Source of the DNA: Mangrovibacterium sp041596335
GTDB taxonomy: Bacteria > Bacteroidota > Bacteroidia > Bacteroidales > Prolixibacteraceae
Reading direction: 5' to 3'
Assembly: GCF_041596335.1 (NCBI RefSeq)
Contig: NZ_JBFHIT010000019.1
Coordinates: forward strand, 1 to 64,000
DNA length: 64,000 bases
Every line of letters starts with the position of its first letter. Positions within the stretch are counted from its first letter, which is position 1. The translations under genes and the position numbers were made by a program. This document shows, piece after piece, positions 35,554 to 45,361 of this stretch. The notes beneath the pieces are model-generated. The model made no database searches and had not been told where the DNA came from. It saw only the letters and a list, made by a program, of their open reading frames with translations.

Positions 35554-36261
35554 TCAACTAAATAAGTCCAGAACATCATGAATTTGTTTCAGTTCAAAAA
35601 ATCGATCGCTTTTGATGTCTTCCGGATTCATTTGCTCGAACAGCCAAGTTGTGTGATACGGAATATGAGCTGCATATCCCCCCAGCTCGATTACCGGCAA
35701 CACATCCGATTTCAATGAGTTGCCAACCATCAACAATTGCTCGGCCGGTATATCCAGATGGTTCAGCAACTCCAGGTAATTCTCCTGTTTTTTATGGGTC
35801 ATTATTTCAATATGGTGGAAATACTTCAACAAACCCGACTTTTTTAGTTTCCGCTCCTGATCGAGCAAATCACCTTTGGTTGCCACCACCAACCGGTACT
35901 TTCCGTAGAGCTTATCTAGCAGATCGACAATACTATCGAGCAAAACGACATCTTCCTCCAGCATTTCTTTCCCGATCGCCACAATGGCTTCAATTTGCTC
36001 CGGTCTAACTTTCCGATCCGATACCTTCAGTGCTGTTTCGATGAGCGACAAAATGAAGGCTTTCACTCCGTAACCGTACAATTCCAGATTCTGGATTTCG
36101 ACTTTGAACAGCTCCATCATCAGATTATCATAGCTCTCGTATTCGCTCATCACCCTGCAAAACTCGCGTTCCGCATCCCGAAAAAAGTTTTCATTTTCCC
36201 ACAAGGTATCATCGGCATCAAATGCGATCACTTTCACATCATTCAAACTCATGTCAATCAT
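35554..36261 (-). CDS. HAD-family hydrolase (YjjG-like)
   Basis: A 235-residue HAD phosphatase with motif I AFDADDTLWENE (nucleophile and acid aspartates), motif II VVATKGD and motif III/IV in LMVGNSLKSDVLPVIELGG. The helical cap fits the YjjG/2-haloacid dehalogenase-like branch that acts on phosphorylated nucleotides or sugars. It could start at either of two Met codons nine bases apart. Substrate unknown. Confidence 0.85.
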   Translation of the reverse strand: MIDMSLNDVKVIAFDADDTLWENENFFRDAEREFCRVMSEYESYDNLMMELFKVEIQNLELYGYGVKAFILSLIETALKVSDRKVRPEQIEAIVAIGKEMLEEDVVLLDSIVDLLDKLYGKYRLVVATKGDLLDQERKLKKSGLLKYFHHIEIMTHKKQENYLELLNHLDIPAEQLLMVGNSLKSDVLPVIELGGYAAHIPYHTTWLFEQMNPEDIKSDRFFELKQIHDVLDLFS

Positions 36262-36372
36262 TTTTTTTACCTATTCCAAAAATTTGGAACCGGATCTGCA
36301 AAGCCAAATGTACAAAGATCATCAGGAATGAAACAGGATCGGAAGGGAAAGTTTCAGTTGGATAACTTTTAG

Positions 36373-36380
36373 TAATTTTG
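36373..36380 (+). promoter_or_regulatory. -7 box upstream of the Nramp-like gene
   Basis: TAATTTTG matches TAnnTTTG and lies 27 bases before the start codon. No good -33 element. Confidence 0.4.
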
Positions 36381-36406
36381 CGGGCACCCGAAATCGAATT
36401 CGACTT

Positions 36407-37657
36407 ATGCAAAAGAACTTTTGGAAAGCCTTGGGCCCTGGTATTATATGGGCAGCTGCAGCCATTGGCGTGTCGCACCTTGTACAGAGCACCCGTGCCG
36501 GTGCCGATTACGGGTTTCAATTGGTTGGGGTTGTCATTCTTGCTAATTTCCTGAAATACCCTTTTTTTCAGTATGGTTCGCGTTATGCCATTGCTACGGG
36601 CGAAAGCTTAATTGACGGCTACCGGCGTATGGGCAAATGGGTGGTTGCTCTTTTTCTTCTGTTAACAGTGGGCACAATGTTCACAATTCAGGCGGCAGTA
36701 ACATCGGTTACAGTTGGGCTGCTTAGTTCTGTTTTGCAACCTTCGCTCAGCTATATTCAAACAACCGTTCTGCTGTTGGTTATTTGTGGCGTGATTGTTT
36801 TAATCGGTCATTTCAAGACACTCGATCGGGTTATCAAAATCGTCGTTGTTATTCTCTCGCTATCAACCCTCACAGCATTAGTGGCAGCATTCTCAAAAAC
36901 TGATATTCAAACGATTACCCACAACCAGGTTCCATTTGAATTTTCGGTGGGCAATGTGGCTTTTTTAATCGCGCTCGTTGGATGGATGCCCAGCGCCATC
37001 GATATTTCCGTTTGGAGTTCGCTTTGGACCCTGGCCAAAATAAAAGCGAGTGGCTACCGGCCAAGCCTAAAAGAGTCGCTGATGGATTTCAACATTGGAT
37101 ACATTGGCACTACCTTGCTTTCGCTGGCTTTTTTGGGCCTGGGAGCTCTGGTAATGTTTCATTCGGGTGAAAGCTTTGCGAATGGCGGAGTACAATTTTC
37201 GAACCAGTTGCTTTCGCTGTACACCCGATCTATTGGCGAGTGGTCGTACCCAATTTTGGCCATAGCAGCCATAGCAACCATGTTCAGCACGACCCTGACG
37301 GTACTGGATGCCTATCCACGGGTGCTGACTCCCGTTTTTGAAGTTTTCACCCATAAAGTTGAAGGACAAAAGAACCAACAGCGACTACAGTTGCTCTGGA
37401 TTGCTATTTTAATTTCAGGCGCGGTGGCGCTGATCTCATTTTTTGCGGAGCAAATGAAATTACTGGTCGACATTGCCACAACACTATCGTTTATTACGGC
37501 TCCGGTTTTAGCCGTTTTAAACCTGAAAGCGGTGACCTCACCTCATGTTCCCGACGAATTTAAACCGAGTAAATTTCTTCGTCTGTTTTCCTGGTTTGGC
37601 ATTGTCATTTTAACTGCATTTGCCGGATATTTCTTGTGGATGAAAACTGCCCTTTAA
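36407..37657 (+). CDS. divergent Nramp-family transporter
   Basis: A 416-residue inner-membrane protein with about eleven hydrophobic helices. The start (ALGPGIIWAAAAIGVSHL) aligns with the first helix of Nramp manganese/iron transporters, but the metal-binding DPGN motif is GVSH (residues 21-24) and the helix-6 MPH motif is MPS (GWMPSAIDISVW). The metal-coordinating Asp and Asn are thus absent. The surrounding RAGADYGFQL is retained. It is probably a secondary transporter with a changed substrate; which one is unknown. It is a single gene with its own -7 box. Confidence 0.82.
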   Translation: MQKNFWKALGPGIIWAAAAIGVSHLVQSTRAGADYGFQLVGVVILANFLKYPFFQYGSRYAIATGESLIDGYRRMGKWVVALFLLLTVGTMFTIQAAVTSVTVGLLSSVLQPSLSYIQTTVLLLVICGVIVLIGHFKTLDRVIKIVVVILSLSTLTALVAAFSKTDIQTITHNQVPFEFSVGNVAFLIALVGWMPSAIDISVWSSLWTLAKIKASGYRPSLKESLMDFNIGYIGTTLLSLAFLGLGALVMFHSGESFANGGVQFSNQLLSLYTRSIGEWSYPILAIAAIATMFSTTLTVLDAYPRVLTPVFEVFTHKVEGQKNQQRLQLLWIAILISGAVALISFFAEQMKLLVDIATTLSFITAPVLAVLNLKAVTSPHVPDEFKPSKFLRLFSWFGIVILTAFAGYFLWMKTAL

Positions 37658-37853
37658 TAACCGTTGGCTATAGAACCATCACTCGAATTGCGCAATTGGT
37701 ATCAAATATTCCATCTCCGTGAAAATAAAAAACGTGCACCATTTTAGCGGTTTGTTACTATTTTCAGTTCGCATGTGAAACTGAGAAAAAGCCCATGAAT
37801 AAAGGCAAATGTAAAAATAACATTTAGCTAAGACTGAGACTGGTCATATTCGT

Positions 37854-37861
37854 TACATTTG
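37854..37861 (+). promoter_or_regulatory. -7 box of the Bcr/CflA gene
   Basis: TACATTTG matches TAnnTTTG; it is 21 bases upstream of the chosen start codon, implying a very short leader. Confidence 0.4.
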
Positions 37862-37882
37862 CAGCCTTTACCAGTTTATTTT

Positions 37883-39097
37883 ATGACGAAAAAATTCCTG
37901 ATTTCGCGGGAAAACCGCTTTTTCATTGCTCAAATAACCTTTCTGTTAGCCTTACTAAGTTCGCTTTCGCCCTTTGCAACCGATACCTATATACCAGCTT
38001 TGCCAACCATGGCCAAGTTTTTCGGTGAGCCGATTAATATGATCGAGATTTCACTAACGGTGTATTTCATCGGGGTTGCTGTTGGTCAGTTTTTTGGCGG
38101 ACCTCTTTCTGACTCGTTTGGCCGGAAAACAATCGCGCTATCGGGTGTATTCCTGTTTTCAGTGAGTAGTTTTATGGCAATATTCATCAGCGATGTACAC
38201 ATACTCTGGGTGTTGCGTTTTTTCCAGGCTGTTGGCGGAGGAGGAGCTTCGGTGGTAAACATGGCCTTTGTACGCGATTGGTTTGAGGGGAAAGATGTGG
38301 CCCGAATTTCGTCGTTGATTGGAATGATTATGATGCTGGCACCGCTGGTTGCTCCTGTCATTGGGTCATTTTTGCTCATCGCTCTGGGGTGGAAATCGAT
38401 TTTCGTGTTCATGTCGTCGGTTGCTGCCCTCACATTTATTCTGTTCACCTTTATCATGCCCGAGTCGAGACATCCGCAACACATTACCCGCAAGCTAACG
38501 GGCAAACAACTAGTTGGTGCCTACCGGAAAATATTCAGCTCGCGCAAAGCCGTTTTTCTGGTGCTGGCCAATAGTTTTGCTGTTGCCGGAATGTTTACTT
38601 TTTTAACCGGCTCTTCGTTTCTGTATATCGAATATTTTAAGATCGACGTAGGTTTGTTCCCGTTCTACTTTGGAGCCAACGTAGCGATGAACGTAGCGCT
38701 AACCTTTCTGAACTACCGGCTGGTAAAACACATTGAGCCGGCCAAAATTTTACATGTGGGCCTGATTATTCAGCTTATTTCAGGTGTCGTGTTATGGTTC
38801 GCGGTTAGCCAAACCGAACCAAGTTTATGGATCGTGTTCAGCATGATCGTACTCTTTATCGGAAGCTTGGGATTAATTTTCTCCAATATTGTGGCTTTAA
38901 TTCTGAACCAGTTCCCCGAGATTTCCGGTTCGGCAAATGCCGTAATTGGAGTTATCCGATTTGCCTTCAGTGGAGCAGTTGGTTCACTTTTAGCTTTGTT
39001 TCACACCGGAAACATCGTCCCGATCGGAACGATTATGGGATCGTGCACGGTTTTGGCCTACCTGTTTTTCACCGGGTCGCGGTTAGCCAAGCACTAA
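37883..39097 (+). CDS. Bcr/CflA-type MFS drug efflux transporter
   Basis: A 404-residue transporter with twelve helices. I use the ATG at 37883, since an upstream TTG lies inside the -7 box. The conserved SPFATDTYIPALPTMAKFFG in helix 1, GPLSDSFGRKT (MFS motif A) between helices 2 and 3 and RFFQAVGGGGASVVNMAFVRDWF in helix 4 are those of Bcr/CflA proteins, which export drugs or small molecules in exchange for protons. Substrate not predictable. Confidence 0.9.
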   Translation: MTKKFLISRENRFFIAQITFLLALLSSLSPFATDTYIPALPTMAKFFGEPINMIEISLTVYFIGVAVGQFFGGPLSDSFGRKTIALSGVFLFSVSSFMAIFISDVHILWVLRFFQAVGGGGASVVNMAFVRDWFEGKDVARISSLIGMIMMLAPLVAPVIGSFLLIALGWKSIFVFMSSVAALTFILFTFIMPESRHPQHITRKLTGKQLVGAYRKIFSSRKAVFLVLANSFAVAGMFTFLTGSSFLYIEYFKIDVGLFPFYFGANVAMNVALTFLNYRLVKHIEPAKILHVGLIIQLISGVVLWFAVSQTEPSLWIVFSMIVLFIGSLGLIFSNIVALILNQFPEISGSANAVIGVIRFAFSGAVGSLLALFHTGNIVPIGTIMGSCTVLAYLFFTGSRLAKH

Positions 39098-39124
39098 AAT
39101 ATAAATTGAAGACTTCATTTAAAC

Positions 39125-39166
39125 AACAAGCAGCGGGAGCCCCAAACAGACCTTCCTCTGCTTGTT
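39125..39166. terminator. inverted repeat between the convergent efflux and cyoD genes
   Basis: AACAAGCAG (39125-39133) and CTGCTTGTT (39158-39166) are perfect complements, with a 24-base loop. Position between two converging genes suggests a bidirectional terminator. Confidence 0.4.
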
Positions 39167-39182
39167 CGTATTCTCGTTTTAC

Positions 39183-39515
39183 TTACATCATACGCGAATT
39201 CAGCGTGTACATCACCCACATGGTTCCCCCAATAAAAATGAAGACCAGCAGGGCTGTAAAAGCCAGCAACACCAAGTTCCATCGCTGTGCCGATGAGGTA
39301 TCGAGATGCAAAAAGTAACGCAAATGTACAAGCATTTGCAGCAGCGCGGCAACAGATAAACCAACTACAGCAACCCCTTTTGGAACCGCCTCCAAAATCA
39401 CCATTGAAAAGGAGATGAGTGTGAAAAAGACGGCTAAGGCGAACCCGACAAGGTATGATCTATAACCGGAATGGGCTGAGCCCATTTGTTCGTTAGGTGT
39501 ATGATTTGACGACAT
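39183..39515 (-). CDS. cyoD: cytochrome o ubiquinol oxidase subunit IV
   Basis: A 110-residue protein from the ATG at 39515; a longer frame reaches into cyoC. Three membrane helices, the last with VHLRYFLHLDTSS before it, as in CyoD. The subunit helps assemble the oxidase core. Last gene of the cyoABCD operon. Confidence 0.9.
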   Translation of the reverse strand: MSSNHTPNEQMGSAHSGYRSYLVGFALAVFFTLISFSMVILEAVPKGVAVVGLSVAALLQMLVHLRYFLHLDTSSAQRWNLVLLAFTALLVFIFIGGTMWVMYTLNSRMM

Positions 39516-39559
39516 ATCTTTCAACTTAAAAATTAAAAACAGACAATCTTTTTTTGCGA

Positions 39560-40174
39560 CTAAAGAATTTGAAGCAGGTATACGAATGAGAAAACTCCCA
39601 CCCACACAATATCTAAAAAGTGCCAGAACAAACTCAAGCGCATCAGTCGCGATTTAACACCGGCTGTAAATCCCATTTGCGCCACTTGCACCATCATAAT
39701 GATCAGCCAAATTGCTCCCGAAGCCACGTGTAACCCGTGAAAGCCTACCAAAGTAAAAAAGGCCGACAAAAAGCCACTGCGATCCGGACCGGCACCTATG
39801 CCAATCATATGAGCAAACTCATAAATTTCCATTCCCAAAAAACTCAAACCCAGTACCAATGTTACAGCCATACTCCAAAGCATTTGCTTTTTGTTGCCTT
39901 TATTCATCGCAATCATTGCAAAGCCGAAGGTGACACTGCTCACCAGCAAAAGCATGGTTTCAATAAACAGAAAAGGAACCTCGAACAAATCGGCAGCACC
40001 CGGTCCGCCGGCATAATTTCGACTCAGCACGGCAAAAGTCGCGAAGATGGTCGAAAACAGAATCAAGTCGGTCATCAGGTAAACCCAAAAGCCGAAGGTC
40101 TTTAACTCGGCGTGGTCGCCATGATCATGCTCGTGTGCATGTCCAATATCATTACTAATTACGCTCGTACTCAT
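39560..40174 (-). CDS. cyoC: cytochrome o ubiquinol oxidase subunit III
   Basis: A 204-residue protein with five hydrophobic helices and the motif FFTLVGFHGLHVASGAIWLI of CyoC. It begins within the last 20 bases of cyoB, so the two are translationally coupled. The N-terminus is His-rich (GHAHEHDHGDHAE), which may bind metal. Confidence 0.93.
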   Translation of the reverse strand: MSTSVISNDIGHAHEHDHGDHAELKTFGFWVYLMTDLILFSTIFATFAVLSRNYAGGPGAADLFEVPFLFIETMLLLVSSVTFGFAMIAMNKGNKKQMLWSMAVTLVLGLSFLGMEIYEFAHMIGIGAGPDRSGFLSAFFTLVGFHGLHVASGAIWLIIMMVQVAQMGFTAGVKSRLMRLSLFWHFLDIVWVGVFSFVYLLQIL

Positions 40175-42203
40175 ATCCTTTTTTCTTTTTACTGTTTTGT
40201 TGATTTTCGTTTTCTTCTTCGTCTACAAATTTCTCAGGGAACATCATCCGGTACCGATCATCCTCAGTCTTTTTCACTTCCGATGCCGGAATAATATAGC
40301 CGTCGTCATCGCTTGATCCGGCAATGACAATGGTCGCGATAATTCCGAACAGACTGCCAATAGCCAACCACCAGATATACCAAATCATGGCAAAACCAAA
40401 AGCCAGGGTCAACCCTCCAATTATCACTCCGTGAGGTTGGTTTTTAGGCATGTGAATATCAGTGTAAACATCATAATGCCTGAAGGCTTTTCCTTTTTCT
40501 TTCATATCCCAGAAAGCGTCGAGATCGGCAACAACCGGCACCACCGCAAAGTTATAATCAGGCGGAGGCGAAGCGGTTGACCACTCCAGCGTACGACCTT
40601 CCCAGGCATCGCCTGTTGTATCTTTCAGCTCTTCACGCTTGCGAATACTCACCACAATTTGAATGATCTGGCAGGCAATACCATAGCCTACGATTAAAGT
40701 ACCAACAGCAGCAGTAATCATATAAGGTTGCCACTCCAGGTTATCGTAGTGTGCCACCCGTCGGGGCATTCCCATAAATCCGACCACATACAGCGGCATA
40801 AACGCCACAAGGAAACCAATCATCCAGCCCCAGAAGCCACGTTTACCCCATTTTTCATCGAGTTTGAAACCAAACATTTTCGGGAACCAGTAGCTAAAAC
40901 CGGCAAAGTAGCCAAACAACGCGCCCGGTATCAACATGTTATGATAGTGAGCTACCAGAAAAGCCGAATTATGAACCACATAGTCAGCACCGGGAATCGC
41001 CATCAGCACTCCGGTCATTCCGCCAATTACAAACGATGTTAAGAAACCCAGCGTCCAATACATTGGTGTTGTAAATCGAATTCGTCCCCGGTACATGGTA
41101 AACAGCCAGTCGTAAACCTTCACCCCCGTAGGGATGGCAATCAACATGGTTGTAATTCCGAAGAACGCGTTCACATTCACTGTATTTCCCATTGTGAAAA
41201 AGTGGTGAAGCCAAACGGTGAAGGACAAAATCATGATCACCGCCGTAGCATACACCAGCGAGCTGTAGCCAAAAAGTCGTTTACTGGAGAAGGTTGAAAC
41301 GATTTCGGAGAAAATACCAAAAGCCGGTAAAATGACAATGTAGACTTCGGGGTGTCCCCACATCCAAAACAGGTTGTTCCACATCATCATGTTTCCACCC
41401 ATATCATTTGTAAAGAAGTGCATATCCAGGTAACGATCGAGCGTCAGCATTGTTAACGCGCCGGTAATCACCGGAAAAGAAAAGATAATCAGCACACAAG
41501 CCGTCAGTGAAGTCCAGGTGAACAGTGGCATTTTCATCAGACTCATTCCCGGAGCACGCATTTTCAGGATGGTTACCACAAAGTTGATTCCACCCAGAAG
41601 CGTCCCAAGGCCGGCAATCTGAAAGGCCCAAACCCAGTAATCGACACCAACGCCCGGATTAAATTCTTTTTCGAACAAAGGCGCCAGTCCAGTCCATCCG
41701 GTATTGGCAAATTCACCTACTCCCAACGAAATCATCATCAACCCGGCACCGGCAACGGTTAGCCAAAAGCTCACGGAGTTCATCAGCGGAAAGGCTACAT
41801 CGCGGGCTCCGATCTGAAGAGGCAAAATAATATTCATTAGCCCCACAATGAACGGCATTGCCACAAAAATAATCATGATCGTACCGTGTGCGCCAAAGAT
41901 CTGATCGTAGTGATGAGAGGTCAGATACCCCTCATTCGCGCCGGCAGCTATGGCCTGTTGCGCCCGCATCATTACCGCGTCGGCAAATCCGCGAAGCATC
42001 ATAACACCAGCTAAAATAATATACATGATGCCAATCTTTTTATGATCGACACTTGTCAGCCACTCAGACCACAAGTAGCCCCATTTTTTGTAATAAGTTA
42101 ATAAGCCCAGGATCACCATTGCTCCGATTGTTGAGCTACCGATGGCACCCATAATAATAGGATCGTGAAATGGTATATCCGACAAGGTTAATTTTCCAAA
42201 CAT
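40155..42203 (-). CDS. cyoB: cytochrome o ubiquinol oxidase subunit I
   Basis: A 682-residue heme-copper oxidase core subunit. Seen: FGAHGTIMIIFVAMPF with the low-spin heme histidine, WGHPEVYIVILPAFG with the CuB histidine and cross-linked tyrosine, and the HHFFTMG pair. C-terminal extension as in CyoB. It carries out oxygen reduction and proton pumping with ubiquinol or menaquinol as the donor. Lies 33 bp after cyoA. Confidence 0.96.
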   Translation of the reverse strand: MFGKLTLSDIPFHDPIIMGAIGSSTIGAMVILGLLTYYKKWGYLWSEWLTSVDHKKIGIMYIILAGVMMLRGFADAVMMRAQQAIAAGANEGYLTSHHYDQIFGAHGTIMIIFVAMPFIVGLMNIILPLQIGARDVAFPLMNSVSFWLTVAGAGLMMISLGVGEFANTGWTGLAPLFEKEFNPGVGVDYWVWAFQIAGLGTLLGGINFVVTILKMRAPGMSLMKMPLFTWTSLTACVLIIFSFPVITGALTMLTLDRYLDMHFFTNDMGGNMMMWNNLFWMWGHPEVYIVILPAFGIFSEIVSTFSSKRLFGYSSLVYATAVIMILSFTVWLHHFFTMGNTVNVNAFFGITTMLIAIPTGVKVYDWLFTMYRGRIRFTTPMYWTLGFLTSFVIGGMTGVLMAIPGADYVVHNSAFLVAHYHNMLIPGALFGYFAGFSYWFPKMFGFKLDEKWGKRGFWGWMIGFLVAFMPLYVVGFMGMPRRVAHYDNLEWQPYMITAAVGTLIVGYGIACQIIQIVVSIRKREELKDTTGDAWEGRTLEWSTASPPPDYNFAVVPVVADLDAFWDMKEKGKAFRHYDVYTDIHMPKNQPHGVIIGGLTLAFGFAMIWYIWWLAIGSLFGIIATIVIAGSSDDDGYIIPASEVKKTEDDRYRMMFPEKFVDEEENENQQNSKKKKGYEYERN

Positions 42204-42236
42204 ATATTTATTCCTCCAATTTTATCGGTGTTATTT

Positions 42237-43205
42237 TTAGTGCATTGTACCTCTTCCGTGCATGTGCATACGACCGCCTGGCTCATCGTATTCCTCCATA
42301 TTTCGGTGGTTCTCCGGAGATCCCATCCAGTGCATATTCTCCATCATAATTTTATCGAAGAGATCGGGTTCGACAAAGGAAAAGCTGCTCACCGGATGGT
42401 TTTGATTGATCATCAGGTTGATCATTTTAAATCGATCGATGCTCAGGCTGTCGGGTGATTCCTTCAGGCCTTTCATCCAGTTTTCAAACCCGTCAGCGGT
42501 TGTTGAAATTGCTTTAAAGTGCATTCCAGCATAACCATTCCCGCTATACTCCATGTTTTGCCCCCGAAACACACCAACTTCGGTTGCCATTAAATGCAAC
42601 TTGGTTTGCATGCCAGCCATCGCGTACATCTGGCTCCCTAGTGCCGGAATAAAAAACGAAGTCATCACCGAGCCCGAAGTCAAGCGAAAATTCAACGGCG
42701 TATTTACCGGAAACACGAACTGATTGATCGATGCGACCCCCAATTCGGGATACACAAAAAGCCAGTCGCTATCCGTCGAAATGACATCTATTTTCAGAGG
42801 TTCCACATCTGCTTCCAACGGTTTGTAAGGATTTAGCTCGTGCGTACTTTTCCAGGTTACGTAGCCCAACACTGCGATAATGGCTACCGGAACACCCCAA
42901 ACAACAGCTTCAATCGCATTGGAGTGGGTCCACTTGGGTTTGTACGTTGCTTTGGTATTCGATGCCCGATAGCGAATCGAAAACCAGATCACCATCACAA
43001 AAACCGGCAAAACGACGATCAACATCAGCACAAAAGCCAGCTTAATCAGAAAAGCCTGCTCGGCACCAACTGTCCCTTTCGATTCAAGAACGACCATCTT
43101 TTCGCAGCCACCCAAAGCAATTGTCGCCAGAAACAGTCCTACCGGCTTCAAAATCTTCATCCCTTTTTTCTTGTCTAACAAATTCATAAAATTGAAATTA
43201 TTCAT
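42237..43205 (-). CDS. cyoA: cytochrome o ubiquinol oxidase subunit II
   Basis: A 322-residue lipoprotein with a signal ending LATIALGGC, two membrane helices and a cupredoxin domain. The CuA cysteines are absent: the position reads YSGNGYAGMHFKAI, as in E. coli CyoA, which marks a quinol oxidase rather than a cytochrome c oxidase. The C-terminal tail is rich in His and Met (RMHMHGRGTMH). First gene of the operon. An inner ATG 18 bases downstream is also possible as the start. No cyoE (heme o synthase) is adjacent. Confidence 0.94.
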   Translation of the reverse strand: MNNFNFMNLLDKKKGMKILKPVGLFLATIALGGCEKMVVLESKGTVGAEQAFLIKLAFVLMLIVVLPVFVMVIWFSIRYRASNTKATYKPKWTHSNAIEAVVWGVPVAIIAVLGYVTWKSTHELNPYKPLEADVEPLKIDVISTDSDWLFVYPELGVASINQFVFPVNTPLNFRLTSGSVMTSFFIPALGSQMYAMAGMQTKLHLMATEVGVFRGQNMEYSGNGYAGMHFKAISTTADGFENWMKGLKESPDSLSIDRFKMINLMINQNHPVSSFSFVEPDLFDKIMMENMHWMGSPENHRNMEEYDEPGGRMHMHGRGTMH

Positions 43206-43849
43206 ATTCGAATTCGGTTATTTCCTTCGTCGCTGCCGGATTTCCGTATTTCATCGGTCACTCAAAAAACACTAAAGGATCCTCCACCGGATCAGTATTT
43301 CGATCCATCAGTCAATCAGAATCCGACTCAGGCAAGCCAGCCGCCTCAGTCTTGGTTTAGTCCAATAGGTTTTGTGATTTGGACCTTTAAGTCCGTTCGA
43401 TTTACGTCATTCAATATTTTTTCCGGCACAACAGCAAACTCCAACAAATTTGAACCGAAAAAGTTATTCGATCAAATACGATTTAATAATCTTTTTATCT
43501 TATCTCGAAAACAAATTTTGAGAACCTACTATTTTTCAAAAGCTTACAACTTCCGATGGCTTCGTAAAATCTTTTTCAACTCCGAATGACTTTCGCTCCG
43601 ACTAAAAACGAAAAAAGTTCTGTAGCGTCACACCACTACGTTCAACTTAAAATCCTGCAAAATTTAGCGCGCGTCCGGACTAGTTCGAGCTTAAGCCTCC
43701 TGGAAATTCGTTCGAGTTTTTACGTCAGGTTAATTGACTGCGGCAGATCAAACATTTAAGCAAAGTCTCTTAATGTTTTTCAACAGAAAAATGTACTTTT
43801 GTTTTTCATTAAAAAAATCAAAGCATAACCTGCAAACAGACAGTACCGT
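43206..43849. other. 644-bp divergent control region between cyoA and asnS
   Basis: It must hold the minus-strand promoter of the cyo operon and the plus-strand promoter of asnS. Only the asnS -7 box is clear. GTCCAA/TTGGAC (about 43360-43384) is a small inverted repeat. Open frames here lack family resemblance and look like chance frames in AT-rich DNA. Confidence 0.5.
43794..43801 (+). promoter_or_regulatory. -7 box of the asnS promoter
   Basis: TACTTTTG, full match to TAnnTTTG, 48 bases before the asnS start codon. The -33 element is not clear. Confidence 0.5.
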
Positions 43850-45286
43850 ATGAAACGACTGAAAATTAAAGAAGTATTGACTGGCGGACAAATTGGCCAG
43901 CAAGTGTTGGTGAAAGGATGGGTTCGAACCAAACGTGGAAGTAAGAATGTGAATTTTATTGCCCTGAACGATGGTTCTACCATTAATAATTTGCAGGTTG
44001 TTGCCGAAGTTGAACGTTTTGGCGAAGAACTGTTGAAAGATATCAACACCAGTGCTTCGCTTGCAATTACAGGCGAATTGGTTGAATCGCAAGGAAGCGG
44101 ACAGAACGTTGAGCTGAATGCAACCGAAATTATTATTTACGGAAAAGCTGATCCGGACAAATACCCCATTCAACCTAAAAAACACAGCCTCGAGTTTTTG
44201 CGCGAAAATGCACACTTACGTTTCCGCACGGCAACGTTTAGCGCAGTATTCCGCATTCGTCACGCCATGGCTTTTGCCATTCATAACTATTTCAACAGCA
44301 AAGGATTTGTTTATCTGCATACACCAATCGTTACCGCATCGGATGCGGAGGGAGCCGGACAAATGTTCCGGGTTTCGACCCTACCTGCGGTGAATCCACC
44401 AATGACCCCGGAAGGTGAAATTGATTATGCACAGGATTTCTTCGGAAGACCGACAAACCTAACCGTTTCCGGACAGCTGGAAGGCGAACTCGGAGCTACA
44501 GCGCTGGGTGAAGTTTATACGTTTGGGCCCACTTTCCGCGCCGAAAACTCAAACACAACCCGCCACTTGGCCGAGTTTTGGATGATTGAACCGGAAATGG
44601 CTTTCTACGAACTGAAAGACAACATGGATCTGGCTGAGGAATTCCTGAAATATCTCATCAAATACGCTTTGGACAATTGCATGGACGACCTCAAATTTTT
44701 GAGCAACCGCCTGCAACAAGAGGAAAAAGACAAACCGGCTGATCAACGTTCGATGGAGCTGATTGAAAAACTACAATTCGTTCTGGCCAACGATTTTATC
44801 CGCTGTACTTACACCGAAGCGATCGACATATTGAAGAACTCGAAACCATACAAAAAAGGGAAATTCCAGTTCCCGGTTGAATGGGGAGTGGATCTGCAGA
44901 GCGAACACGAACGTTATCTGGTGGAGAAACATTTCCAAAAACCGGTGATTTTGATCGACTACCCGAAGGATATTAAAGCCTTCTATATGAAGCAAAATCC
45001 GGATGGCAAAACCGTAGCTGCGATGGACGTGTTGTTCCCACAAATTGGAGAGATCATTGGCGGATCGCAGCGCGAAGAAGATTACGATAAACTGGTTGCC
45101 CGCATGGAAGAAATGGGAATTCCGGCTGAGGAAATGTGGTGGTACCTGGATACGCGCCGTTTTGGAACCGTTCCGCATGCCGGATTTGGTTTGGGTTTTG
45201 AACGATTCATCCTTTTTGCAACCGGCATGGGCAACATCCGCGACGTGATCGCATTTCCAAGAACACCTAAAAACGCCGAATTCTAG
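43850..45286 (+). CDS. asnS: asparaginyl-tRNA synthetase
   Basis: A 478-residue class II synthetase. N-terminal OB-fold for anticodon binding (KGWVRTKRGSKNVNFIALNDGS), motif 2 FGPTFRAENSNTTRHLAEFWMIEPE and motif 3 GFGLGFERFILFATGM. Asparagine type rather than aspartate type by the RHLAEFWM context and the inserted segment (FLKYLIKYALDNCMDDLKFL...). It charges tRNA-Asn. Normal length. Confidence 0.96.
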   Translation: MKRLKIKEVLTGGQIGQQVLVKGWVRTKRGSKNVNFIALNDGSTINNLQVVAEVERFGEELLKDINTSASLAITGELVESQGSGQNVELNATEIIIYGKADPDKYPIQPKKHSLEFLRENAHLRFRTATFSAVFRIRHAMAFAIHNYFNSKGFVYLHTPIVTASDAEGAGQMFRVSTLPAVNPPMTPEGEIDYAQDFFGRPTNLTVSGQLEGELGATALGEVYTFGPTFRAENSNTTRHLAEFWMIEPEMAFYELKDNMDLAEEFLKYLIKYALDNCMDDLKFLSNRLQQEEKDKPADQRSMELIEKLQFVLANDFIRCTYTEAIDILKNSKPYKKGKFQFPVEWGVDLQSEHERYLVEKHFQKPVILIDYPKDIKAFYMKQNPDGKTVAAMDVLFPQIGEIIGGSQREEDYDKLVARMEEMGIPAEEMWWYLDTRRFGTVPHAGFGLGFERFILFATGMGNIRDVIAFPRTPKNAEF

Positions 45287-45361
45287 ACATCGATTCCGGT
45301 TTATAAAAAGCCAATGTCCGATAAATAGCTTGTCTTAAAATCGATTGAGCTTTTTTTTAAT

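Noticed and set aside
43374..43589. 71-residue ORF in the cyoA-asnS gap
   Set aside because: AT-rich chance frame rich in Phe, Asn and Lys, no motif or start context.
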